A DNA stretch of 30,273 nt from JABCPO02 sp963546185 (GTDB lineage Bacteria > Bacillota > Clostridia > TANB77 > CAG-508): the NCBI GenBank assembly GCA_963546185.1, contig CAUULU010000007.1:1-30273 (forward strand), given 5' to 3'. This document shows positions 9,728-16,267 of this stretch, piece by piece. Both the position numbers and the translations under genes were made by a program. Position 1 is the stretch's first letter; each line of letters opens with the position of its first letter. The notes beneath the pieces were generated by a model. That model made no database searches and was not told where the DNA came from. It saw only the letters and a list, made by a program, of their open reading frames with translations.

Positions 9728-9766
9728 ATTATTCCTCCAATTTACTTTTCTTTTTCTAATATATAA

Positions 9767-9795
9767 TACATATCAATTATAAAATACTATGTCAA
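9767..9795 (-). promoter_or_regulatory. Promoter of acpP
   Basis: Perfect -35 TTGACA (9790-9795), 17-base spacer, -10 TATGTA (9767-9772), reading leftward. Confidence 0.65.
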
Positions 9796-9844
9796 CACTT
9801 TTTTATGATTTTTTTATTCCATTTTCAAAAAAATATATAAAAAG

Positions 9845-9866
9845 AACTTCGCTGGCTAGCGAAGCT
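9845..9866 (-). terminator. Terminator after small unknown gene
   Basis: 9-base stem AACTTCGCT/AGCGAAGCT (one wobble at the base) with a 4-base loop. The minus strand continues into CTTTTTATATATTTTTT. It is unusually GC-rich for this region. Confidence 0.85.
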
Positions 9867-9873
9867 CCTATTA

Positions 9874-10101
9874 TTACCAAGATACTGTTTTAATATTACT
9901 TATTTTTATTCCATCTTGTCTGAATTTTACCCACAATAAGACTGTAATTTCTCCTTTTTGGATAGCCCATATGGTATATGCATTTCCTACTTTACCTACT
10001 GATGTTAAATCTGTTTCTAAATCTTCCAATTCTATTCCAGAATCACCTCCAAAATAATTGTCTAATTTTTGCTTTATCTTCTTTAATTCCATAAATTCCA
10101 T
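9874..10101 (-). CDS. Small protein of unknown function (75 residues)
   Basis: Start ATG at 10101 with AAGGAGG upstream and a strong promoter (10156-10184); the product ends just before a terminator. The sequence starts with a charged helix (MELKKIKQKLDNYFGG), then a beta-rich portion (AYTIWAIQKGEITVLLWVKF, IKISNIKTVSW). No family recognised. A second ATG four codons in is also possible. It is clearly a dedicated single-gene transcript, which argues that it is real. Confidence 0.75.
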   Translation of the reverse strand: MEFMELKKIKQKLDNYFGGDSGIELEDLETDLTSVGKVGNAYTIWAIQKGEITVLLWVKFRQDGIKISNIKTVSW

Positions 10102-10155
10102 AATATCTCCTCCTTCAGAAAGTAATTACTCTCTGTATTATTTTAATATACTAAC

Positions 10156-10184
10156 ATTCTACTAATTTAATATATATATGTCAA
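10156..10184 (-). promoter_or_regulatory. Promoter of the 75-residue gene
   Basis: TTGACA (10179-10184), 17-base spacer, TAGAAT (10156-10161), reading leftward. Confidence 0.75.
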
Positions 10185-10221
10185 ATATACATTATCTTAA
10201 TGAGTTTAAAAAGTATTATTA

Positions 10222-10250
10222 TTGACATTCTAACAAAAATACTTTATTAT
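10222..10250 (+). promoter_or_regulatory. Strong plus-strand promoter without a gene
   Basis: Perfect -35 TTGACA (10222-10227), 17-base spacer, TATTAT (10245-10250). It is one of only two plus-strand promoters seen and no open reading frame with a ribosome-binding site follows within 130 bases. Confidence 0.7.
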
Positions 10251-10255
10251 TTAGG

Positions 10256-10298
10256 ACTCCCACTGACTACTACAGAGGGAGACAACTCTTTTTTTATA
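10256..10298 (+). ncRNA. Candidate small RNA of about 40 nt
   Basis: Begins about 6 bases after the -10 box at 10250. It contains CTCCC (10257-10261) able to pair with GGGAG (10277-10281), and an alternative AGAG/CTCT hairpin directly before seven T residues (10289-10295). The hairpins are weak. It may be a short regulatory RNA or an early-terminated leader. No family recognised. Confidence 0.35.
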
Positions 10299-10332
10299 TT
10301 TCATTCTTATTATAACTTATTTTTAATATAAT

Positions 10333-10389
10333 AAAAGCTAGTAATATAAGTATTCTTACATTGCTAGCATTTTTTATTATCTAATGGAG
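10333..10389. repeat. Copy B of duplicated tRNA-Gly 3' tail plus terminator
   Basis: 57 bases matching 10563-10619 at 48 of 57 positions with no gap. The match ends at the same TGGAG that encodes the 3' end (CTCCA) of tRNA-Gly in the other copy. It includes a bidirectional hairpin (stem GCTAG 10337-10341 with CTAGC 10364-10368, T-rich on both sides). No tRNA body precedes it here. Confidence 0.75.
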
Positions 10390-10481
10390 TGTTTGATAAA
10401 TACGAAAAACAAAATAATGAAATTATAGAAAAATATTTAATAGATAATATATACAAAAGTGATAATAAAAGTGATAACTAG
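10384..10481 (+). pseudogene. Possible remnant of a plus-strand coding sequence
   Basis: An open stretch without start or ribosome-binding site reads NGVFDKYEKQNNEIIEKYLI and on to a TAG at 10479-10481. Composition and codon choice look protein-like. It begins exactly at the edge of repeat copy B, so it may be the end of an inserted element's gene. Weak call. The region 10482-10562 holds nothing recognisable. Confidence 0.2.
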
Positions 10482-10562
10482 ATAATAAATAATAGCACTA
10501 GATAAGAAATACAAAGATATTTTATAACTTTTTAAAACTCTCTAAAACCTTGATATATAAAG

Positions 10563-10619
10563 AAAAGCTAGAAATATAAACATTCTTACATTACTAGCTC
10601 TTTTTGTTATTTTATGGAG
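10563..10619. repeat. Copy A of duplicated tRNA-Gly 3' tail plus terminator
   Basis: Partner of 10333-10389. It begins in the tRNA acceptor end and contains the tRNA's terminator. Confidence 0.75.
10566..10599 (-). terminator. Terminator after tRNA-Gly
   Basis: Stem AGCTAG/CTAGCT extended past a mismatch by AAT/ATT and TAA/TTA. The minus strand continues as TTTTCTTT. T-rich sequence on both sides makes it potentially bidirectional. Confidence 0.75.
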
Positions 10620-10688
10620 CGGGTAGAGGGAATCGAACCCTCAACGTTGGGTCGGAAGCTCAAAATTTTACCATTAAACTATACCCGC
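10615..10688 (-). tRNA. tRNA-Gly with quadruplet-type anticodon UCCG (reads CGGA)
   Basis: Cloverleaf on the minus strand: acceptor GCGGGTA/TACCCGC (7 bp), D-stem GUUU/AAAU around AAUGGUA, T-stem GAGGG/CCCTC around TTCGATT, discriminator U73 and encoded CCA. GCGGG...CCCGC with U73 are typical bacterial tRNA-Gly identity features. The anticodon arm is abnormal: UUGAG-CUUCCGA-CCCAA. Read with a 7-base loop it has an A30-C40 mismatch. Read with A30 bulged it has an 8-base loop CUUCCGAC. In both, U34-C35-C36-G37 is the exact complement of the codon word CGGA. Ordinary tRNA-Gly(UCC) has A37 and a clean GC-rich stem (as in the E. coli and B. subtilis UCC isoacceptors). The variable loop is only 4 bases. 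It lies downstream of rpmE and before its own terminator. That it is the decoder of the 20 CGGA sites is inference, but the match is striking. Confidence 0.93.
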
Positions 10689-10698
10689 AAATATTAAA

Positions 10699-10717
10699 GG
10701 ATAAGTCTAACTTATCC
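10699..10717 (-). terminator. Hairpin between rpmE and tRNA-Gly
   Basis: Perfect 7-bp stem GGATAAG/CTTATCC with a 5-base loop. The following T tract is short and interrupted (TTTAATATTT), so it may be a leaky terminator or a processing site that lets rpmE transcripts reach the tRNA. Confidence 0.65.
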
Positions 10718-10723
10718 TGATTA

Positions 10724-10921
10724 TTACATACCATATTTTTCTTTAAATTTATCTGCTCTACCACCTCTAGTAGTTGATTTAGCATTTCCTGACCAATATG
10801 GGTGGCAATTTGAACATATATCCACTTTCATATCTCCTTTTGCAGAGTGAGTTGTATATACTGTACCACATGCGCATACCACTGTTACTTCTTTGAATTC
10901 TGGTTGTATTTCTTTGTTCAT
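10724..10921 (-). CDS. rpmE: Large-subunit ribosomal protein bL31, zinc-binding form
   Basis: 65 residues. It retains the four cysteines of the zinc ribbon: C16 and C18 in VVCACG, and CSNCHP. The ending FKEKYGM is typical. bL31 bridges the ribosomal subunits. Promoter at 10970-10998, with a purine-rich leader GAGAGAGGAAG as the ribosome-binding site. It is followed by a hairpin and then the unusual tRNA-Gly, so both may share one transcript. No CGGA site. Confidence 0.96.
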   Translation of the reverse strand: MNKEIQPEFKEVTVVCACGTVYTTHSAKGDMKVDICSNCHPYWSGNAKSTTRGGRADKFKEKYGM

Positions 10922-10969
10922 TTTTTCTTCCTCTCTCTATTTTTTTATTCGAATAATTAATACCACTAT

Positions 10970-10998
10970 ATAATAACATAATAGTTTACTTTTAGCAA
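10970..10998 (-). promoter_or_regulatory. Promoter of rpmE (and possibly tRNA-Gly)
   Basis: TTGCTA (10993-10998), 17-base spacer, TATTAT (10970-10975), just before the stop codon of the upstream gene. Confidence 0.6.
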
Positions 10999-11002
10999 GT
11001 AA

Positions 11003-11257
11003 TTATTTTGCTTCTATATATTTACCTTCTGAATTTAATTCAACTGTTTTAGACTTATTATTTAAATCAAGAAGCTTATTCTTAATTTGTTCTTCTTTTA
11101 TCTTATTTATTTCATCTTCTGTAAATACTTCTCTTGTTACTACTGAACTTAATTGCTTTATAAATGGCATAGCTAAATTAAGTTTTACAATTACATTCAT
11201 TAAGCATAATATAATTGTTATAGCTATAAATATCTTTTTCCAATTTTTTGCTAGCAT
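11003..11257 (-). CDS. Small single-pass membrane protein, unknown
   Basis: 84 residues: a short basic N-terminus (MLAKNWKK), one hydrophobic segment (about 9-27, IFIAITIILCLMNVIV), then a charged helical region (EDEINKIKEEQIKNKLLDL). A GAGGAA ribosome-binding site precedes the ATG. A promoter with TTGTAA/TAATAT (11288-11316) drives it and overlaps the divergent promoter. No family recognised. The topology would suit a cytoplasmic N-terminus with an exported coiled domain. Confidence 0.65.
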   Translation of the reverse strand: MLAKNWKKIFIAITIILCLMNVIVKLNLAMPFIKQLSSVVTREVFTEDEINKIKEEQIKNKLLDLNNKSKTVELNSEGKYIEAK

Positions 11258-11287
11258 TCCTATTCCTCTTCTTTCACTATATATGTT

Positions 11288-11316
11288 ATATTATCACAAA
11301 TATATTCATTTTACAA
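11288..11316 (-). promoter_or_regulatory. Leftward promoter of the 84-residue membrane protein
   Basis: TTGTAA (11311-11316), 17-base spacer, TAATAT (11288-11293). Its -35 box overlaps that of the rightward promoter. Confidence 0.6.
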
Positions 11317-11338
11317 TTATTAATTTTTAATGTATAAT
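11310..11338 (+). promoter_or_regulatory. Rightward promoter of the plus-strand membrane protein
   Basis: TTTACA (11310-11315), 17-base spacer, TATAAT (11333-11338). Confidence 0.7.
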
Positions 11339-11392
11339 TTAATTATGTAAATTAATTGATTTTAAATAAAATTTTGTTTAGGAGGAAATATT

Positions 11393-11908
11393 ATGGCACA
11401 TTTTTTATATGATATTTGCCTATTTCGGTGGGCAAGAATAGGCCCAATATATTTGGGTAATTTGTTTATGTTTATTCTCTTTTTTGGTGGCCCCATTCTT
11501 TTTGCATGGCTCAATCAGAAGGGATACAATCTTGTTGAGATTGCTATATGGAGTGTAAAATATATTATTAGTTATGTAGTAAATTTAACAATGAAAAACA
11601 TAGTAAATAACTATAAAGCAAGAAATATAATATTTATCATGATGATAATAACAATATTTATTCCAAATGCCATTATTAAATTTATTATTATATTAATTTT
11701 TAGTCTTTTAATAATAAATCAAAACATTGAGTATAAAAAGAAAAATTATTTGAAAGAATATAAATTTGATAAAAAAGTGTATTTTATCATTTACTTCATT
11801 ACATTATTTGTAGCATTATGGATTCTTAAATTTTCTATATTTATCAATGTAATTCCATACGTAATAATTACTTTTCACCTATTATATTGGTTTATAGCAA
11901 AAAAATAG
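11393..11908 (+). CDS. Polytopic membrane protein, unknown, possibly acquired
   Basis: 171 residues, the only plus-strand protein gene. A perfect AGGAGG lies 7 bases before the ATG, with a clear promoter and an 11-bp terminator. About five hydrophobic segments are visible with basic loops between (NYKARN, EYKKKNYLKEYKFDKK) and an RNA-like basic end (IAKK). I looked for AgrB Cys/His residues and did not find them. The first 45 codons use GGC, CCC, CTC, CAG and AAG, unlike neighbouring genes. They also contain the only in-frame CGG not followed by A (TTT-CGG-TGG, codon 12). Shifting frame there would hit a stop, so it must be read as a triplet or the true start lies downstream (ATG at 11468). 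This suggests horizontal origin. Confidence 0.65.
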   Translation: MAHFLYDICLFRWARIGPIYLGNLFMFILFFGGPILFAWLNQKGYNLVEIAIWSVKYIISYVVNLTMKNIVNNYKARNIIFIMMIITIFIPNAIIKFIIILIFSLLIINQNIEYKKKNYLKEYKFDKKVYFIIYFITLFVALWILKFSIFINVIPYVIITFHLLYWFIAKK

Positions 11909-11928
11909 CACCTATTTGGTGCTATTTT
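11902..11928. terminator. Bidirectional terminator between the membrane gene and nth
   Basis: Perfect 11-bp stem AAAATAGCACC/GGTGCTATTTT with loop TATTT and T runs on both strands. The stop codon of the plus-strand gene is inside the stem. Confidence 0.92.
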
Positions 11929-11940
11929 CGTTTTTCTTTT

Positions 11941-12582
11941 TTACTTATTCTTTATCTTAAAATAATTACAATATTTTGTTATAGTACATCTTTCACATTC
12001 TGGTTTCCTTGCCTTGCATGTATATCTACCATGCCAAACACATAAGTGGTTTGCATCAAAATATTCATCTTTATCTATCTTTTTAAGTAAGTCTTGTTCT
12101 ATTTTTTCTGGAGATTCTTCTTTTGATATTCCAATCCTATTACAAATCCTTTTAGCATGTGTATCTATTGCTACACCTTGTGGATTATGAAACGCTTCTA
12201 ACATAACTACATTAGCAGACTTTCTTCCAATTCCTGGAAGTTTTACAAGTTCTTCCATAGTATCTGGTATTTGTCCATTGTATGTATCCATAACCATTTC
12301 AGCAAGTCCTTTAATGTTTTTAGCCTTTGTCTTATATAATCCACATGATGCTATATATTTTTCTATTTCTCTTACTGTTAACTTATTCATTTCTTCTGCA
12401 GTTGGTGCTGCTTTAAATAGTTCTTTTGTAACTATATTTACTCTTGCATCTGTACATTGTGCAGATAATAATACTGCTACTGCCATTTGAAAAGGATTAG
12501 AAAAATCCAGTGAGCATTCAGCTTCTGGATATGTTTCTTTCAATATTTTTATTATTTCTTTTACATCTTTTTTAGATTTCAT
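11941..12582 (-). CDS. nth: Endonuclease III
   Basis: 213 residues. Helix-hairpin-helix LPGIGRKSANVV carries the catalytic Lys121, with catalytic Asp140 in VAIDTHAKR. The 4Fe-4S cluster is C-x6-C-x2-C-x5-C near the end (CKARKPECERCTITKYC). It removes oxidised pyrimidines by glycosylase and AP-lyase action. Its ATG overlaps the stop of rpmB as TAATG, indicating translational coupling. No CGGA site. Confidence 0.96.
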   Translation of the reverse strand: MKSKKDVKEIIKILKETYPEAECSLDFSNPFQMAVAVLLSAQCTDARVNIVTKELFKAAPTAEEMNKLTVREIEKYIASCGLYKTKAKNIKGLAEMVMDTYNGQIPDTMEELVKLPGIGRKSANVVMLEAFHNPQGVAIDTHAKRICNRIGISKEESPEKIEQDLLKKIDKDEYFDANHLCVWHGRYTCKARKPECERCTITKYCNYFKIKNK

Positions 12583-12785
12583 TATAATATCCCTTTTTTC
12601 TTTAATGTTCTTATATATGATGTACTTACATTTAATTTAATGAAATCTCCTCCAGTTGTTTCAAATCTTACTGTCTTTATATTTGGTTTAACTGTTCTTT
12701 TTGCTCTTTTACTTACTTGAGAACGATTTATACTTATTCTACGTCCCATTGTTGTACCTTTTCCTGTTAATTCACATCTAGCCAT
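12582..12785 (-). CDS. rpmB: Large-subunit ribosomal protein bL28
   Basis: 67 residues from MARCELTGKG. I chose the ATG at 12785 because AGGAGG lies about 8 bases upstream and family members begin MA(R/K)xC. A longer in-frame extension to 12863 would run through the promoter. Motifs NRSQVSKRAKR and STSYIRTLKKKG fit bL28. Promoter TTGATT/TATAAT at 12835-12863. Its stop overlaps the start of nth. Confidence 0.95.
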   Translation of the reverse strand: MARCELTGKGTTMGRRISINRSQVSKRAKRTVKPNIKTVRFETTGGDFIKLNVSTSYIRTLKKKGIL

Positions 12786-12834
12786 TATGTGGTTCCTCCT
12801 TCCATCTAGTTTGTAATATGCTTTAATACGTAAA

Positions 12835-12863
12835 ATTATAACACAATGCTCTAATAAAATCAA
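12835..12863 (-). promoter_or_regulatory. Promoter of rpmB-nth
   Basis: TTGATT (12858-12863), 17-base spacer, perfect TATAAT (12835-12840). Confidence 0.8.
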
Positions 12864-12946
12864 ATCTTGTATTTTAAATTTCTATATACTTAACTCTAAG
12901 TAAAATCTTCTATAATTTTCTGGCATATTTTTCAATATTTTACCTC

Positions 12947-13462
12947 TTATTTAATATATTTACTCTTATACACTATATTCTTCTTTTTGCCTTTTTCATC
13001 AAATGTATAGAACTGTCCATCTATTACTTGGTCTATAAACAGTATTCCGTTTAAGTGGTCTATTTCATGTTGTATTGCTTGTGCAAGTAGTCCCTCTGCT
13101 TTTATTGTTTTCTTTTCTCCTCTTTTTGTCATATATTCAGCTTCTGTATAATTATATCTTCTTACATTTCCAAATACATTAGGAAAACTTAAACATCCTT
13201 CACTTAATATTACTTCTTTTTCAAGTTTAGTAATCTTTGGATTTATCATTTCTAGTTTTTCATCTTTTTCTCCAGTGTCTATTACTAAAATCCTTTTTAA
13301 AATACCTATTTGTGGTGCTGCAAGTCCTACTCCATTATATTTGTACATTGTTTCAAACATATCTTCTACTATTTGTTTTATATGTTCATCAAATACTTCA
13401 ACTTCTTTTGATTCCTTATATAGTATCATATCACCATCATATCTTAAATTTCTTATAGCCAT
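12947..13462 (-). CDS. def: Peptide deformylase
   Basis: 171 residues. The three metal/active-site motifs are intact: GVGLAAPQ (44-51), EGCLS with Cys90, and QHEIDH with His132, Glu133 and His136. It removes the formyl group from nascent N-formyl-methionine. It follows ldh with one base between stop and start and ends the long hpf-def unit. No convincing terminator is seen in 12864-12946. Confidence 0.96.
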   Translation of the reverse strand: MAIRNLRYDGDMILYKESKEVEVFDEHIKQIVEDMFETMYKYNGVGLAAPQIGILKRILVIDTGEKDEKLEMINPKITKLEKEVILSEGCLSFPNVFGNVRRYNYTEAEYMTKRGEKKTIKAEGLLAQAIQHEIDHLNGILFIDQVIDGQFYTFDEKGKKKNIVYKSKYIK

Positions 13463-13463
13463 T

Positions 13464-14393
13464 TTAAATTCCTGTTTCTTCTATTATTTTTTTAAGTACA
13501 TTTTTTGAATGTTTTAGTTTTTCAACTTCTTCTGTTGAAAGTGGAGGACAAACATCTAAAATAGGTCCTTTTCTTCCTACTATATATGGTTTAGAGTAAT
13601 ATACTTGTTCTTTTTCATCTAAAGTTGAGATTGTAAGTATTGAATTTTCATCTCTTAATATTGCCGCTGCTATTCTTTTTACTGATAATGCTATTGCATA
13701 ATTTGTATAGCCTTTAGCTTGTATAATTTCATATGCTGCATTTCTTACTTTGTCATGTATTCTTTCTTCTAATTCATGTGTATCTAATTTTTCTCTTCTA
13801 CAATATTCTGATATGCTCATATTTCCTATATGTGCACTTGACCACACTGGAAATTCTGTATCTCCATGTTCTCCTATTATGTATGCATGAACATTTCTTG
13901 CATCAATATCAAATTCTTCTGATAATGCATATCTTAATCTTGAGCTATCTAGTACTGTTCCACTTCCTATAACTCTATTTTTTGGAAATCCTGATAACTT
14001 ATATGTTATATATGTTAATATATCTACTGGGTTTGCAACTACAAGTAATATTGCATTTGGTGAATGTGCTGCAAGTGGTGGTACTAAGTTTTTAAATATT
14101 TCAACATTTCTCTTTACTAAGTCTAATCTTGTTTCACCTGTTCTTTGGTTAGCTCCTGCTGTTATTATTATTAAATCACTATCTTTTGTTGCTTCTACAT
14201 CACCTTCTACTAGATTAACTGGCTTAACAAATGCTGCTCCATGTGCTAAGTCTAATATTTCTCCTTTTGCCTTTTCTCTGTTTATATCTACTAATACTAT
14301 TTCAGATGCAAGTCCTGAATCCATTAGTGCAAATACTGTTGCAGAACCTACAAATCCTGCTCCTATAACCGATATTTTATTTGTTTTTCTCAT
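13464..14393 (-). CDS. ldh: L-lactate dehydrogenase
   Basis: 309 residues. NAD-binding GAGFVGSA with acceptor Asp in LVDINREKAKGE, then AGANQRTGETRLDL (Gln position favours lactate over malate), VANPVDILTY, IGSGTVLDSSRLR and the catalytic His176 in IGEHGDTEFPVWS. It regenerates NAD+ by reducing pyruvate, in line with a fermentative life. It is placed between dnaG and def with short gaps, so it belongs to the housekeeping unit. No CGGA site although it is glycine-rich. Confidence 0.95.
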   Translation of the reverse strand: MRKTNKISVIGAGFVGSATVFALMDSGLASEIVLVDINREKAKGEILDLAHGAAFVKPVNLVEGDVEATKDSDLIIITAGANQRTGETRLDLVKRNVEIFKNLVPPLAAHSPNAILLVVANPVDILTYITYKLSGFPKNRVIGSGTVLDSSRLRYALSEEFDIDARNVHAYIIGEHGDTEFPVWSSAHIGNMSISEYCRREKLDTHELEERIHDKVRNAAYEIIQAKGYTNYAIALSVKRIAAAILRDENSILTISTLDEKEQVYYSKPYIVGRKGPILDVCPPLSTEEVEKLKHSKNVLKKIIEETGI

Positions 14394-14417
14394 ATTCTTT
14401 CCTTTCTTTTTGCTATA

Positions 14418-16244
14418 TTACTTATTATATAGTTTTGAGATAATTTCTTTGAATTCTTTTTCTAGTTCTAATATTATTTCCTTGTTTTCTTCTGTTCTTT
14501 CCATCAAAACTAAGCTTTTCTCAATCATTTTCATTCTTTCTTCTAATGTTCTATTTTCAAAGCTTTTAAGAACTATCATAGGGTCTTTTTCTTCTATATT
14601 CATATCTGATTTAAAAATACTATCATCTCTTGATAATATTTCTGTTACTTTTTTTGATACATTTTCATCCAATAATAATTTATCTATAAGTTTTACTTCA
14701 TCTAATTCTAGATTTTGAATAATCATATCTATTGTTTGTTTATTCAATTCATCAGATATTACAGATAATGAAATATTGTTTTTAAAATATACCCTAGCAC
14801 TTTTATTATATATTAATACTTTTATTAATATAAGTTCTTCAGTATATTTTTTAATTTTTTCTGCTTTTTCTTTATCATTTTCAAATTCTTTTTTAGTTTC
14901 TTTTTTTACATTTTCTAAAAATGCTTCTGCAGATATTCCATCTGTTTTTATGTTCTTTTCTTTTTTCTCTATTTCTAAATATATTGATTCTTCTGATATG
15001 CTATATTTTCTTGATATCTCTTTTATATATATATCCCTTTCTGCACTATTACTTATTTTTACAAGTAATTCTAATACTTCTGCCATAAATTTCACTTTAT
15101 CAGAAATGCTTTCCAAATCATATTTTCTAGAAATATTTTCTAATTTAAATTCAAATAATGATATACTATTTTTTACCTGTTTTAAGAAACTTTCTTTTCC
15201 AAATTTTATTATATATTCATCTGGATCTTTTGCTCCTTCATATTTTACAACTCTTACATCTGCTCCAAGCTTATTTAAAATATCTAGCCCTCTTATTGTT
15301 GCTTCTTCTCCTGCTGCATCACTATCATACGCTATTTTTACATTTTTAGTATATCTTAGTATAAGTCTTGCTTGTTTTTCTGTAAGTGCTGTTCCCATTG
15401 ATGCTACTACATTTCTTATATCTCTTTGATGTAATGCTATTGCATCCATGTTTCCTTCTACAATTATCATTTCATTTCTTGAATAATTTTTTGCAATATC
15501 AAGTCCGTATAGGTTGTTTCCTTTAGAATATACGATATTTTCATTAGTGTTTATATATTTTGCTACATCTAAATTATCATCTAGTTTTCTTCCAGTAAAA
15601 CCTATAACTCTTCCTTTTATGTCTTTTAATGTAAACATTAAACGGTTTATAAACCTGTCTACTACAATATTATTATCTCTTCTATATGCAAGTCCTACAG
15701 CTATTATATCTTCTTCTTTAAATCCATTTGAAACTAAATATTTAACAAGTCCCATTTTACTGTAGCCTAGTTTAAAATCAATAATCATTTGTTTATTCAA
15801 TTTTCTTTTTTTTACATATTCTTGTGCAACCTTATTTGCTTTATCATTTACATCCACAAGTGATTTCATAAAATATTTTGATGCCATTTCATTTATCTTA
15901 TATGCCATCTCTTTTTTCTTTTCTTGTTTTGCATCATAATATGAGTCTTGTACTTTTGGTAGCTCTATTCTTGCTCTTTCTGCAAGTATTTCTATCGCTT
16001 CCCTAAAGCTAATATTTTCTATATTTTGTAAGAACTGTATTACAGTTCCTCCATTATGACATCCAAAACAGTGATATACTTGTTTAGTTTCAGATACTGC
16101 AAAAGATGGTGTTTTTTCTCTATGAAATGGGCACAATCCAAAATGTGTAGTTCCTTTTCTTTTTAAAGTAACATATTCTCCTATTACATCTACTATATTA
16201 TTAGAATCTTTAATTCTTTCAATTAGTTCATTAGAATAATTCAT
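14418..16244 (-). CDS. dnaG: DNA primase
   Basis: 608 residues. N-terminal CHC2-type zinc finger with C38, H41, C59 and C62 (GLCPFHREKTPSF, YHCFGCHNGG), RNA-polymerase basic region, and a Toprim domain with MIIVEGNMDAIALHQ and YDSDAAGEEAT. The C-terminal helicase-binding part is highly charged and divergent. It makes replication primers. Unlike the usual dnaG-rpoD order, ldh and def follow here. No CGGA site in over 600 codons. Confidence 0.95.
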   Translation of the reverse strand: MNYSNELIERIKDSNNIVDVIGEYVTLKRKGTTHFGLCPFHREKTPSFAVSETKQVYHCFGCHNGGTVIQFLQNIENISFREAIEILAERARIELPKVQDSYYDAKQEKKKEMAYKINEMASKYFMKSLVDVNDKANKVAQEYVKKRKLNKQMIIDFKLGYSKMGLVKYLVSNGFKEEDIIAVGLAYRRDNNIVVDRFINRLMFTLKDIKGRVIGFTGRKLDDNLDVAKYINTNENIVYSKGNNLYGLDIAKNYSRNEMIIVEGNMDAIALHQRDIRNVVASMGTALTEKQARLILRYTKNVKIAYDSDAAGEEATIRGLDILNKLGADVRVVKYEGAKDPDEYIIKFGKESFLKQVKNSISLFEFKLENISRKYDLESISDKVKFMAEVLELLVKISNSAERDIYIKEISRKYSISEESIYLEIEKKEKNIKTDGISAEAFLENVKKETKKEFENDKEKAEKIKKYTEELILIKVLIYNKSARVYFKNNISLSVISDELNKQTIDMIIQNLELDEVKLIDKLLLDENVSKKVTEILSRDDSIFKSDMNIEEKDPMIVLKSFENRTLEERMKMIEKSLVLMERTEENKEIILELEKEFKEIISKLYNK

Positions 16245-16267
16245 TAACCCTTCCTTTGCTTAGTTTA

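Noticed and set aside
11393..11908. Plus-strand gene as AgrB-type quorum peptide protease.
   Set aside because: Similar size and topology, but the catalytic His and Cys arrangement is absent and no AgrD-like peptide follows.
12786..12863. Longer bL28 reading frame starting at 12863.
   Set aside because: It would include the promoter -10 box and lacks a ribosome-binding site, whereas AGGAGG precedes the ATG at 12785.
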